The position numbers and the translations under genes were made by a program. The notes below the pieces were generated by a model. That model saw only the letters and a list, made by a program, of their open reading frames with translations, did no database searches and was not told the DNA's origin. From positions 1 through 13,885 of the forward strand of contig CAVDLI010000042.1 of the NCBI GenBank assembly GCA_963609725.1: a DNA stretch of 13,885 nt. Reading direction: 5' to 3'. Origin of the DNA: UBA9732 sp963609725 (GTDB lineage: Bacteria > Spirochaetota > Spirochaetia > Sphaerochaetales > Sphaerochaetaceae). Below are positions 1 to 7,705 of this stretch, one piece after another. Every line of letters begins with the position of its first letter. Within the stretch, counting starts at the first letter, position 1.

Positions 1-37
1 CTTTTAGCCGAAAAGGCAAAGCCAAGATTCATGAAGA

Positions 38-57
38 CAGTTTTGCAAAAACCTCTG
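38..57 (-). repeat. Gene-3'-end motif, copy 1 (downstream of galactokinase-like gene)
   Basis: Read on the minus strand this is CAGAGGTTTTTGCAAAACTG, containing the perfect 10-bp palindrome TTTTGCAAAA. It lies about 66 nt past the stop codon of the galactokinase-like gene. Three further copies occur at 4425-4443, 8146-8160 and 12748-12766, each in the same orientation relative to the gene it follows. The rest of the 122-nt left-edge gap holds a second, weaker AGGTTT block (on the minus strand near 79-84) and no supportable gene. Confidence 0.6.
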
Positions 58-122
58 TGAAACTCTTTTTGAAGGAAACCTCACAACCTAGAATTTTATA
101 AGAACTTCCCAACATTCTAAAG

Positions 123-1280
123 TTAGGCAAAAGTAACACTTCTTGAACTTGCACTCCCTTGTGGAGTGTATACAAAAGCTATTGCCTTAAACCCAAAAAT
201 GCGCTCATATTCATCAAGTTTTGAGACATATTGCTCAAAAGATGAATTCTTCATAACCATTGCAATGTATCCACCACAGCCATTGTATACAAGAGTACTA
301 CCAATACATCCAATAGTTTCAAGTGAACGTTTTGAAAGCCAATCTAACTCTGGACATGTAAGTTCAAGTTTATCTCTAAGCCCTATTCCTATTTTTGAAA
401 AAGATTTCCCTATTTGAACAAAATCTTTTTGGGTAAAAAACCTCTCTAGAAGCTGTGCTGTTTCACTTTCTTCAAATACATAACAGCCCACAGTTCTTGT
501 TTCTTCTTCAACGGGAAGAAGTCTATCTAAAAGATCGTCTATTGGGAACTCTCTAAAATTGACATTTGGATACATAAGAGAAAGATTTTCCATTGTTTCT
601 TTAGCAAATGTGTGCCTAGTATAAAGCTCTTCACGCATTGCAAGAGGTGGAATATTTCCATTTACTAAAACCAAAGAGAAAGGGGAATTCTTAAATGGGT
701 CACTTAGATACTTGTATGTACATGTACGCATATCAAAGAGCATGTAAGAGCCTTCTTTTGAATGCAGCATTGTGAGTATTAAGTGCAAGTTAAATAATTC
801 TTTGCAAAATTTAAGACTTGACTGTAAGACACAGGATGCAAGGATATCTGGCTTAATTTCTTTCCCCACTAAATTAGACAAAGCCATACCAACACCAATT
901 CCCACAGCTGCAGATAACACCTTGCCATCACATTGTAGCAGAGTACCACCAAGTGAAATATTTACACCGGGAATGTCAATATACTGTTGAAGCTCTAGGG
1001 TTATACCCTTTACGTAGTTTCCCCAACGGTCTTCTTTACGAAATTTTATGCCTGTTAGATTGAATTTTTTACGATCGTTAGATACTCCGTTAAACACACG
1101 CACAGAGGAATCAGCCCTTTGGGAAACAGCAACAAAAAGACTTTTGTCGTTTGTTCCACATAAGGCAAAACCTTGACAATACACAGAGAACTCGCCTACA
1201 AAAGTTGTCACCCCGGGGACCGTTGAGACTACTTGTGGAGCTTCACCGTATTCAGCTTTATGCCTGTCTTCAATAAACAC
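123..1280 (-). CDS. Galactokinase-family protein, probably catalytically inactive
   Basis: A GHMP-superfamily protein co-linear with galactokinase (GalK) along its whole length. Residues below are numbered from the furthest upstream start, a TTG at 1340. The motif-1 equivalent is PGVTTFVGEF (42-51), followed by WGNYVKG (106-112), a glycine-rich stretch near 126-154, an LRDKLELTCPELD block (321-333) and a motif-3 remnant GCGGY (354-358). GalK normally has PGRVNLIGEHTDY at motif 1; here the Arg is Val, and the sugar-binding His and Asp are replaced by Phe and Val. The catalytic Asp region (normally GIMDQ) reads LHLILT, and the ATP loop lacks the usual serines. I prefer the GTG at 1278-1280 because AAGGA lies 7 nt before it, giving 385 residues, a normal GalK length; the TTG at 1340 has no ribosome binding site. 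Galactose phosphorylation is unlikely; a sensor or structural role is inference. No galT or galE is present. Confidence 0.8.
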   Translation of the reverse strand: MFIEDRHKAEYGEAPQVVSTVPGVTTFVGEFSVYCQGFALCGTNDKSLFVAVSQRADSSVRVFNGVSNDRKKFNLTGIKFRKEDRWGNYVKGITLELQQYIDIPGVNISLGGTLLQCDGKVLSAAVGIGVGMALSNLVGKEIKPDILASCVLQSSLKFCKELFNLHLILTMLHSKEGSYMLFDMRTCTYKYLSDPFKNSPFSLVLVNGNIPPLAMREELYTRHTFAKETMENLSLMYPNVNFREFPIDDLLDRLLPVEEETRTVGCYVFEESETAQLLERFFTQKDFVQIGKSFSKIGIGLRDKLELTCPELDWLSKRSLETIGCIGSTLVYNGCGGYIAMVMKNSSFEQYVSKLDEYERIFGFKAIAFVYTPQGSASSRSVTFA

Positions 1281-1370
1281 ATCCCTATCCTTAAAAGCTT
1301 CTTGTTTCTCGTCTTGCTGTGCTGTAACGTTAAAAAGCAAGTTTCAAGAACCAATTTACCAACATGGTTA

Positions 1371-1399
1371 ATTTTAGGTGATAAATTTTGAGAATGCAA
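1371..1399 (-). promoter_or_regulatory. Sigma70-like promoter of the galactokinase-like gene
   Basis: On the minus strand TTGCAT (1394-1399) and TAAAAT (1371-1376) are separated by exactly 17 bp. Transcription would start near 1364, about 85 nt before the preferred GTG start and 25 nt before the alternative TTG. The paired palindromes at 1433-1466 lie just upstream of the -35 box, where an activator would bind. Read by eye. Confidence 0.45.
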
Positions 1400-1432
1400 A
1401 CAAAAAATCCTTTATGTGAAACAATCAACACC

Positions 1433-1466
1433 AATTGGCACCAATCAAAAACAATTGGTGCCAATT
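1433..1466. promoter_or_regulatory. Paired palindromes, 13-bp perfect inverted repeat (operator-like)
   Basis: AATTGGCACCAAT (1433-1445) and its exact reverse complement ATTGGTGCCAATT (1454-1466) flank an 8-nt spacer. Each arm contains its own smaller palindrome, ATTGG-NN-CCAAT, and the two centres are 20 bp apart, about two helical turns. A further CACCAAT repeat sits at 1429-1435. The site is upstream of the galactokinase-like promoter and about 45 nt past the lipoprotein stop. It could also fold as an RNA hairpin, but no U-run follows on the minus strand, so a protein-binding site is the better reading. Confidence 0.5.
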
Positions 1467-1510
1467 AAGAGTAAATTGAAAGATTTTTAATTTTACAGTT
1501 AATATGCCAA

Positions 1511-4321
1511 TTACGGCATTCTTGTAAATGACATTTTTGCAATTTCTGAATTATTAACTTTTATTATAACTGTAACAGTATACTCAGCACCATCAGAACC
1601 AACTGCTAAAGTTGCATCGTAGCTATTAGATGAGAAACTATGAGAGCCAGACACAGTACCTCCTGTTCTACTATAATTCCATTCATAAGTTGCAAGATTT
1701 TTCAGAGTTGAATTAGATGACGAAGAAAGAATTTCATTATTGATGGAAATATAAACTGTATAGTTATTCTTACTAAGAACTCCTCCAGCCATGGTTGTTT
1801 CATTTCCTGTTATTGCATTTCCATTATACTTTATATCAAACGAATATACTGGAATATCAATATAATCAGAGACACCATCTATTGTTACTGATACTCTTGG
1901 GGTACCACCATTTCCTTTTTCAACAGTCGAAACAACCCCATTATTTATACTAATGCTGTTGTTGTTATTAGACACTACCCACGGTAAATTTGAGTTTGCA
2001 ACTGTTTTGCCATCTGCTCTTTTAATTTCTATGTACTTCTTTAAGTCAACGGACAAGTATGAAGAGTTACTTATAGATACCCCATTCTTTTTTATCATAA
2101 GCCAATGAGGAATAGACGTAAATCTAATTGAAGTTACAGGAATGTGAGAAGTAATTTCCTTTGAAGAACTCTCTCCAGTAGAAACAACTGTAGCAGTAAT
2201 AATTGTTTTTCCATTTTCAACAGCAGTTACAACACCTGTAGAACTTACCGTTGCAACATCAGTATTAGATGAAGACCAAATAATTATAGGAGAACCTACT
2301 TCTGTTGTTGCAGTAAGCTGAATTGGATCATTGTATATTACAGTATCAGCGCCCGTAATAGAAACCTCTCCAGGTTCTGCTGTTATGTAATGGAATGTTG
2401 ATGATGCACTATATGTGTAATCATCCTTTGTTACAGAAAGCATAAGAGTGTTTGTTGACTCATAAGAGTTAATATATAAACCATCAGTGCTGCTATCAAT
2501 TGAAAGAGAATTTGTTCCAGGAAGAGAAGTTCCATTGAGAGTCCAAGAGTAGCTTGCATTGTTAAAAAAGTCTGATGACGTATCAATATTTATTGTAATT
2601 CCCTGAGTATCTGTTACATATTGACTGCCAATTGCACTTTCTATCAATGAAGAGAAACTCTCTCTTTCTACATCTTCAGGTAATACTATACTAATTACTT
2701 TGTTTGGAAGTTTTGCTGTTACTGCTTCTGTATAATCAGAATCAAATTTAGAGTCTTCTCTTACTGCTTTTATAGAGTATTGGTAAGTGACTCCTGTATT
2801 TATGTCTTTATCAAGATAAGACAATTCTGAAGTTGTGAAAATCTCAGAACTTTCTTCATATTCTTTCTTAATTGAGTAACCTGTTGCAGACTCAACAGAA
2901 TTCCAAGTAAGTTGTACTCCATCACTTGTTCTTTCTGCTTTAAGTTCAGTTGGAACAGAAAGCCTTACAGTAACAGTTTTGGTTGCTGTTTTGCTTAATG
3001 CATGCTCATCCTCACTAGTTAGGATAATTTCATAATCACCAGAAGTTGGGAAAGACACACATTTATCATTTACAACGACACCTTCTGTAGCAGTTACTGC
3101 GAAATCTTGATAAGTTGCATCTGTAGGTTTGATTACTGCACCCACATTTACAGATGCTCCCATCACATAAGTTGTGCTAAAACTATCCTCAAAACTAATT
3201 GATTCAACCTTAACTTTAGTTCTTATATTATCAATTGGCGCAATTTCAGTAGAGTAAGAATAAACAAGATTTTCATCATTTGTCTTGTTTATGAAATGAA
3301 CAGTATAAAGATATTTGGGATCAAGCCCTGAGAACGTAACAGACTTATCACCTGTAACTGCACTGTCACTTACACTGTAGTTGATTGTTTTTGTTTCAAC
3401 TGTCGTTTTATCACTGTTATTTGTAATCCATGCAGTAAGAACGTAGTTTCCATCAGAGAGAGCTGGATACTCCCATGATATATCAATCTTTTTTGCAGAA
3501 TCTTCTTCATTAAGAGTTGCTATTACATCTGTTACATTCTTTAAGTAGTAAACTATATTGTCATCGTTAATTGAAAATGATTCGTTTCCATCTGGAAGGC
3601 TTTCTATATTTGCAAGAATTGTTACATATGTATTGAAAGTTTCAGCAATTACTTGATCTTTGCCATCTATTTTAGAGTAAATTCTAAAAAGGATTTCTGT
3701 GCTTCTGCTGTCTACTGTTGTGGGGATATTACTTTGTGTATAAGTGAAACTTTCTTTGTCAAAATTTGACACCCATTGAACATCTGTATCATTGAAAGCT
3801 TTTTTGTTCTTTACGTCATAAGCAAGAAAACCAAGGCTCTTACTGCTTATTGCTTTGTATATGATGTTGTCTTCATTTGTAAGTTTATCCCAATCAATCG
3901 TAACGCTAAATGAGCCGTTTCCTTCTATCCAATTAAGATTTACAGTTACGCTGTTCTCATCTGTAGGAGATACTGCCATTTTAGCAGAGCCTGAAGATAC
4001 TAGATTTTCATAATTTTCATCTGAATATGCATCTACAGTAATACTATATCCACCAATGAGAACATTCTCAAAAACAAGAGAATCAGTGCTCTTAAAATTG
4101 TTTGTGTACGTTGTATTTTCATCAACGAGATTGACTAAGGTAATTGTATAACCTTTTACATCTACATGGATAGGAAGAATAGACTTTGGAGTATCTGCGC
4201 ATGCAATTGTAAGTGTTACTGTTCCTGTTGTTCTATTTGTAGGAGTAACATCACAAGAGACAAAACACAAAATAATCAAAGCTACAACGAGCATAAAAAC
4301 TAATTGAAATTTCTTCCCCAT
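1511..4321 (-). CDS. Large surface lipoprotein with fibronectin III and Ig-like (BIG2) domains
   Basis: A 936-residue exported lipoprotein. Residues 1-22 form a signal peptide (charged MGKK, then a hydrophobic core) ending in FVSC, with the lipidated Cys at 23; Phe at -3 fits the relaxed spirochaete lipobox. Residues 34-370 hold beta-rich repeats I do not recognise. A fibronectin III domain spans about 455-540 (VPTELKA, LTWNSV, then YSIKAV). A clear BIG2 domain covers about 651-720, with the hallmark WSSSNTDVATVSSTGVVTAV. A second, weaker Ig-like unit lies near 728-823 and a C-terminal beta domain near 825-936. Start ATG has AGAGGAAG about 7 nt upstream. Likely an outer-membrane or periplasmic adhesin or scaffold; the ligand is unknown. 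It has its own promoter downstream of uvrC. Serine, threonine and asparagine richness is typical of such secreted proteins. Confidence 0.85.
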   Translation of the reverse strand: MGKKFQLVFMLVVALIILCFVSCDVTPTNRTTGTVTLTIACADTPKSILPIHVDVKGYTITLVNLVDENTTYTNNFKSTDSLVFENVLIGGYSITVDAYSDENYENLVSSGSAKMAVSPTDENSVTVNLNWIEGNGSFSVTIDWDKLTNEDNIIYKAISSKSLGFLAYDVKNKKAFNDTDVQWVSNFDKESFTYTQSNIPTTVDSRSTEILFRIYSKIDGKDQVIAETFNTYVTILANIESLPDGNESFSINDDNIVYYLKNVTDVIATLNEEDSAKKIDISWEYPALSDGNYVLTAWITNNSDKTTVETKTINYSVSDSAVTGDKSVTFSGLDPKYLYTVHFINKTNDENLVYSYSTEIAPIDNIRTKVKVESISFEDSFSTTYVMGASVNVGAVIKPTDATYQDFAVTATEGVVVNDKCVSFPTSGDYEIILTSEDEHALSKTATKTVTVRLSVPTELKAERTSDGVQLTWNSVESATGYSIKKEYEESSEIFTTSELSYLDKDINTGVTYQYSIKAVREDSKFDSDYTEAVTAKLPNKVISIVLPEDVERESFSSLIESAIGSQYVTDTQGITINIDTSSDFFNNASYSWTLNGTSLPGTNSLSIDSSTDGLYINSYESTNTLMLSVTKDDYTYSASSTFHYITAEPGEVSITGADTVIYNDPIQLTATTEVGSPIIIWSSSNTDVATVSSTGVVTAVENGKTIITATVVSTGESSSKEITSHIPVTSIRFTSIPHWLMIKKNGVSISNSSYLSVDLKKYIEIKRADGKTVANSNLPWVVSNNNNSISINNGVVSTVEKGNGGTPRVSVTIDGVSDYIDIPVYSFDIKYNGNAITGNETTMAGGVLSKNNYTVYISINNEILSSSSNSTLKNLATYEWNYSRTGGTVSGSHSFSSNSYDATLAVGSDGAEYTVTVIIKVNNSEIAKMSFTRMP

Positions 4322-4358
4322 AAAAATCTTCCTCTAAGTAAATTGTTACCAAATATGT

Positions 4359-4389
4359 ATGATAACCCCATAAACGTGATAGTAGTCAA
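4359..4389 (-). promoter_or_regulatory. Candidate promoter of the Ig-domain lipoprotein gene
   Basis: Minus-strand TTGACT (4384-4389) is a near-perfect -35 box. The best -10, TATCAT (4359-4364), is 19 bp away, slightly longer than ideal. It would give a leader of about 30 nt containing the AGAGGAAG ribosome binding site. Confidence 0.35.
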
Positions 4390-4424
4390 GAGAAAGAACC
4401 CTGTTTCCAAAACATTCTCAAACC

Positions 4425-4443
4425 CAGTTTTGTAAAACCCCTA
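4425..4443 (-). repeat. Gene-3'-end motif, copy 4 (overlaps uvrC stop codon)
   Basis: On the minus strand TAGGGGTTTTACAAAACTG: the TAG is the uvrC stop codon and the motif continues directly from it. Arms GTTTT and AAAAC form the same dyad as the other three copies (38-57, 8146-8160, 12748-12766). Confidence 0.5.
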
Positions 4444-6327
4444 TAATTTGAGCTTTTTTAGAAGATTTTCTGCAACAGTCAAAGAAACTCCTGCTCTCTT
4501 AGATATTTCTTGTGGTGTACATTGTATGACGTCATCTAAGGTTGTAAAAGCTGTCATAATTTTGTCACTAGTTTTAGGACCAATCCCTGGAACACTTTGT
4601 AAAAGTCTAAAAGAAGCCTCTTTACTACGCATAGCTTGGTTTGCACCGGTAGCAAAACGGTGACATTCATCTCTTACAGCAATTAAAACACGTAAACCCT
4701 CATTACTGTGATCTAAAAGTAAGTCAGGACGTCCGTCATCAAAAACTATTGTTTCATGTTCTTTTGCAAGTCCTAAGACAGGGACATTAGCAAGGCCAAT
4801 TTCATCAAGGACTTCACGTGCAACATTTACTTGGCCATGACCGCCATCAATTAAGATAAGATTTGGCTTTCGTAGATTTTCTTCAATTACACGAGAATAA
4901 CGGCGGTACACAGCCTCTCTCATTGCTCCAAAATCATCAATAGCACCCTCTAAACTGCGAATATTAAAGCGTCTATAACCAGCTGGATTTGGATTGCCAT
5001 CTACAAAAGAAATCAAACTTGCAACAGTGTATTTACCAGAAAGTTGAGCAATATCAAAACCCTCAATAAGAGACGGCAACTCTTCAAGTCCAGTACATTC
5101 TTGCAAGATTTCAAGCGCTTTAGTGTTATCACGACTTTTTAAGCGCTTTTCAACATCTCTTGAAGCATTCTCACTAGCCATGCGAAGTATTCTAAAATCT
5201 CTACCCTCTTTTGGCACTTGAAAACGTACATCATGGCCCAAGATTTCATGAAAATACCTAGAAATTAAGTCAATATCTACTTCATGGGAAATGAAAATAT
5301 CATGTGGAATTTCTCGCCCGTCTTCATAGTACTGAGTGAGGAAGTTCAAAAGAGTCTCAGACTCATCTCCAAAAGTTTGAGCTCTATATAAAGCTCTTCC
5401 AATGAGTTTTCCATCCCTGAACTGCATTATTGAAACAGTACACAAAGGGCTTCTCATCTCTATTGCAGCATAATCACGACTTTCTAGCGTAGCACCATTA
5501 GAGTGGCTTTCAACCATTTGAGCTTTGCTTACACTTTGTAGAGCAATAAGCATATCCCGTTTTTGGGCAGCTACTTCATACTCCATTGCTTTAGAAGCTA
5601 CCATCATTTCATCTTTTATTTGGCGTTCAAGTTCATCTCCAGTCCCTTGCAAGAAACGCCTAACTTTTTCAATGCCTTTATTGTATTCTTCTTTTGTGAT
5701 TTTCCCACAACAAGGAGCAGAACAACGGCCTATATGATAATAAAGACACGGTTTTTCACGCATTCTTAGTGGAGTTGAGCACTTGCGCAAATTAAATAAT
5801 CTATCTATTAGTTCCACACATTCAGCCATTTTGGCAGCATCTGGGAAAGGGCCAAAATAATCAGAGCCGTCTTTGATTATGCGCCTAGTTTTGAATACTT
5901 TTGGGAAATCTTCATGCGTAATTCTTATCATTGGATAGCTTTTGCCATCTTTGAGCATAATGTTGTAGTGTGGGTTATATTTTTTTATGAGATTGTTTTC
6001 AAGAATTAATGCTTCATAATCGTTGCCTGTAATTATATGGTCTATGTCACGTATTTTTTCAACAAGCATAGTTGTTTTACGGTCACGATTGGGTAAAAAA
6101 TACTGGCTCACACGCTTTCTAAGACTTTTTGCTTTGCCAACGTAAATTACAGTGCCACTAGCATCTTTCATTAAGTAGCACCCTGGATTTAATGGAAGAG
6201 AATGTGCTTTTGAACGCGCTTTTTCAAAATTTTCCTGGCGTGCGCGCTTAGTCTCTTCAGACTCATTTTCAAGCTGAGACTTGTCAATCATATAACTCAA
6301 ACCGCTCTCAAACGCTTCTTTATCCAT
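4441..6327 (-). CDS. uvrC: UvrABC excinuclease subunit C
   Basis: Makes the two incisions flanking a bulky DNA lesion in nucleotide excision repair, acting with UvrA and UvrB. All UvrC landmarks are present in 628 residues. The GIY-YIG nuclease domain (about 44-125) begins PGCYLMKD and includes IYVGKAKSLRKRV. Four cysteines at 183, 194, 202 and 206 match the family's conserved iron-sulfur set. A UVR motif that contacts UvrB lies near 232-265. The RNase H-like 5' nuclease half contains FDIAQLSG (424-431), LILIDGGHGQ (490-499) and RDECHRFA (552-559). A helix-hairpin-helix pair begins at VPGIGPKT (579-586). The N-terminus carries about 30 residues, rich in Glu and Lys, beyond most UvrC proteins, but the start is supported by GGAG 5-6 nt before the ATG. 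Transcribed divergently from the radical SAM gene, from its own promoter. Identification is firm. Confidence 0.97.
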   Translation of the reverse strand: MDKEAFESGLSYMIDKSQLENESEETKRARQENFEKARSKAHSLPLNPGCYLMKDASGTVIYVGKAKSLRKRVSQYFLPNRDRKTTMLVEKIRDIDHIITGNDYEALILENNLIKKYNPHYNIMLKDGKSYPMIRITHEDFPKVFKTRRIIKDGSDYFGPFPDAAKMAECVELIDRLFNLRKCSTPLRMREKPCLYYHIGRCSAPCCGKITKEEYNKGIEKVRRFLQGTGDELERQIKDEMMVASKAMEYEVAAQKRDMLIALQSVSKAQMVESHSNGATLESRDYAAIEMRSPLCTVSIMQFRDGKLIGRALYRAQTFGDESETLLNFLTQYYEDGREIPHDIFISHEVDIDLISRYFHEILGHDVRFQVPKEGRDFRILRMASENASRDVEKRLKSRDNTKALEILQECTGLEELPSLIEGFDIAQLSGKYTVASLISFVDGNPNPAGYRRFNIRSLEGAIDDFGAMREAVYRRYSRVIEENLRKPNLILIDGGHGQVNVAREVLDEIGLANVPVLGLAKEHETIVFDDGRPDLLLDHSNEGLRVLIAVRDECHRFATGANQAMRSKEASFRLLQSVPGIGPKTSDKIMTAFTTLDDVIQCTPQEISKRAGVSLTVAENLLKKLKL

Positions 6328-6343
6328 GAAAACTCCATTCTAC

Positions 6344-6372
6344 TTGTCTTAGATATGCACCAATACGATAAT
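6344..6372 (+). promoter_or_regulatory. Promoter of the radical SAM-deaminase operon
   Basis: TTGTCT (6344-6349) and GATAAT (6367-6372) are 17 bp apart on the plus strand. The start point would be near 6379, giving a leader of about 109 nt that contains the palindrome at 6443-6458. The promoter is interleaved with the oppositely directed uvrC promoter. Confidence 0.45.
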
Positions 6373-6379
6373 TAAGAAT

Positions 6380-6408
6380 ATCATAAACCCATATCCTTTA
6401 ACATCCAA
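6380..6408 (-). promoter_or_regulatory. uvrC promoter
   Basis: Minus-strand TTGGAT (6403-6408) and TATGAT (6380-6385) are exactly 17 bp apart, with the start point near 6373. That point falls next to the -10 box of the plus-strand promoter, so RNA polymerases on the two promoters would compete. Confidence 0.45.
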
Positions 6409-6442
6409 TTGTCTATGTGTTATCATGAAGACCTGAAAATTG

Positions 6443-6458
6443 AGAGGTTTGAACCTCT
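6443..6458 (+). promoter_or_regulatory. Palindrome in the leader of the radical SAM gene
   Basis: AGAGGTTTGAACCTCT is a 7-bp perfect inverted repeat around a 2-nt centre, 30 nt before the preferred ATG. It may be an operator or a leader hairpin near the ribosome binding site AGAGGA (6470-6475). Its left half resembles the AGAGGTTTT gene-end motif. Confidence 0.4.
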
Positions 6459-6487
6459 TGGGAAAATTTAGAGGAAACAAAATCTTT

Positions 6488-7705
6488 ATGAGCCCTAATG
6501 CTAAACAAATAGATGAATATGTTAACAGTCTGCCACATTTGAGTTTTCAACAAAAACGAATATTAAAAGAAGAGGCTCTTGATTTAGAACTGTGGCAAGA
6601 GAAAAGTATAACAGAGCTAATGCCTCCTTTAGAGGAATTTGCAAAACTGCAAAAAAATCAAGCAAAAAGAGTTTTTGATAAAGTTATATCTCAAATTGCA
6701 ACTTTACGAAAAAATCCTACTGATTATTCAACTTTCAATCCAAGTTTTAATTTTGAAACACACAAACCTAAAATTACTTCCAATTTCAAAGCACCTGAAA
6801 AAATTATTGGCAGTTGTCCTTGTCCTAAAGATGGAGAGCTTACTCGCTGTTGCAATCTTAAAACGTTAGATGCTGTTCAACAATGTGCTTTTGCTTGTGC
6901 ATACTGCTCAATACAAAGTTTTTACGCTAACAATGAGATAAAAGTAGTGTGCAATTTACAATCTTATTTAGAAAATCTCAAATTAGAAGAAGATGTCTGG
7001 CATATTGGAACAGGGCAGGCATCTGACTCTCTTTTACTTAGTGATGACTTTGGAACATTGACAGCACTTGGACAATTTGCAAGAAAAAGGCCAAAAACTA
7101 TAATTGAACTTAAAACAAAAAGTGCAAGAACAGACTGGCTCTCTCTTAATCTTCCAAAAAATATAATTGCAACGTGGTCTGTAAATGCACCAACTATAGT
7201 CAATAAAGAAGAACATTTGACAGCAAGTCTTAAATCTAGAATAGAAGCTGCAGAAAAATGTACAAAACAGGGGCGTCTTGTAGGTTTTCACATTCATCCA
7301 ATGGTCTACTTCAAGGGATGGGAAGATGAATACAAAAAACTTGTTGAGTTAATTTGCAGTAAAATAGACCCTTCTTTTGTAGTTATGATTGGAATTGGAG
7401 CTCTTACTTTTACAAAACAAAATCTAAAAACTCTGCGTGAAAGTGGCCGTCCTACTAGAGTTACACAAATGGAACTTTCCCCAATTGCTGGAAAATTTTC
7501 TTATTCTTTAGAAATCAAGCGCAAAATGTTTTCTTTCGTTTATTCTCAATTTCCACAAGCATGGCGTGACAAAGTTTTCTTTTATTTATGTATGGAAGAA
7601 CCATCTCTTTGGATGCCTTGCCTTGGGCGCGAATACGAAAACAATGCCGCTTTTGAAAAAGATATGAAAGAGCATTATTTAAGTTCTTTAGAGAGGGTTT
7701 TATGA
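6488..7705 (+). CDS. Spore photoproduct lyase-like radical SAM protein
   Basis: A radical SAM enzyme of the broad SPL/SplB-like family. Numbered from the TTG at 6440, the [4Fe-4S]-SAM motif is CAFACAYC, with cysteines at 149, 153 and 156. Other family marks are a preceding Cys cluster (CPC at 126-128, CC at 137-138), IGTGQASDSL (189-198), FHIHP (283-287), IGIGALTF (317-324) and YLCMEEPSLW (382-391). True SPL splits the thymine dimer of UV-damaged spores using a Cys donor in an SCTSD context; the aligned position here is Gln193 in GQASD, and the Tyr after the third cluster Cys is Ser157. So it belongs to the SPL-like branch whose substrate is, as far as I know, undefined. I choose the ATG at 6488 (405 residues) because AGAGGA precedes it, though 12 nt away; the TTG lacks any such site. 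First gene of an operon with the deaminase; uvrC next door hints at repair, an inference. Confidence 0.85.
   Translation: MSPNAKQIDEYVNSLPHLSFQQKRILKEEALDLELWQEKSITELMPPLEEFAKLQKNQAKRVFDKVISQIATLRKNPTDYSTFNPSFNFETHKPKITSNFKAPEKIIGSCPCPKDGELTRCCNLKTLDAVQQCAFACAYCSIQSFYANNEIKVVCNLQSYLENLKLEEDVWHIGTGQASDSLLLSDDFGTLTALGQFARKRPKTIIELKTKSARTDWLSLNLPKNIIATWSVNAPTIVNKEEHLTASLKSRIEAAEKCTKQGRLVGFHIHPMVYFKGWEDEYKKLVELICSKIDPSFVVMIGIGALTFTKQNLKTLRESGRPTRVTQMELSPIAGKFSYSLEIKRKMFSFVYSQFPQAWRDKVFFYLCMEEPSLWMPCLGREYENNAAFEKDMKEHYLSSLERVL

Noticed and set aside
1..32. Minus-strand ATG at 30-32 that could open a gene running off the left edge
   Set aside because: Only about ten codons are visible, with no ribosome binding site and an upstream gene-end motif; not enough to call.
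1433..1466. Reading the 13-bp inverted repeat as the lipoprotein gene's intrinsic terminator
   Set aside because: On the minus strand the stem is followed by GGTGTTGATTG, with no U-run, and the inner symmetry with 20-bp spacing suits a protein site better. A dual role is not excluded.
6443..6458. LexA/SOS box for the radical SAM gene next to uvrC
   Set aside because: The palindrome is GTTTGAAC-centred (GTT then AAC), not the GAAC-N4-GTTC order of Gram-positive boxes nor the CTGT-N8-ACAG type.
7034..7297. Cys- and Phe-rich minus-strand frame inside the radical SAM gene
   Set aside because: Its residue make-up is what antisense reading of AT-rich coding DNA gives; the plus-strand frame has conserved enzyme motifs throughout.
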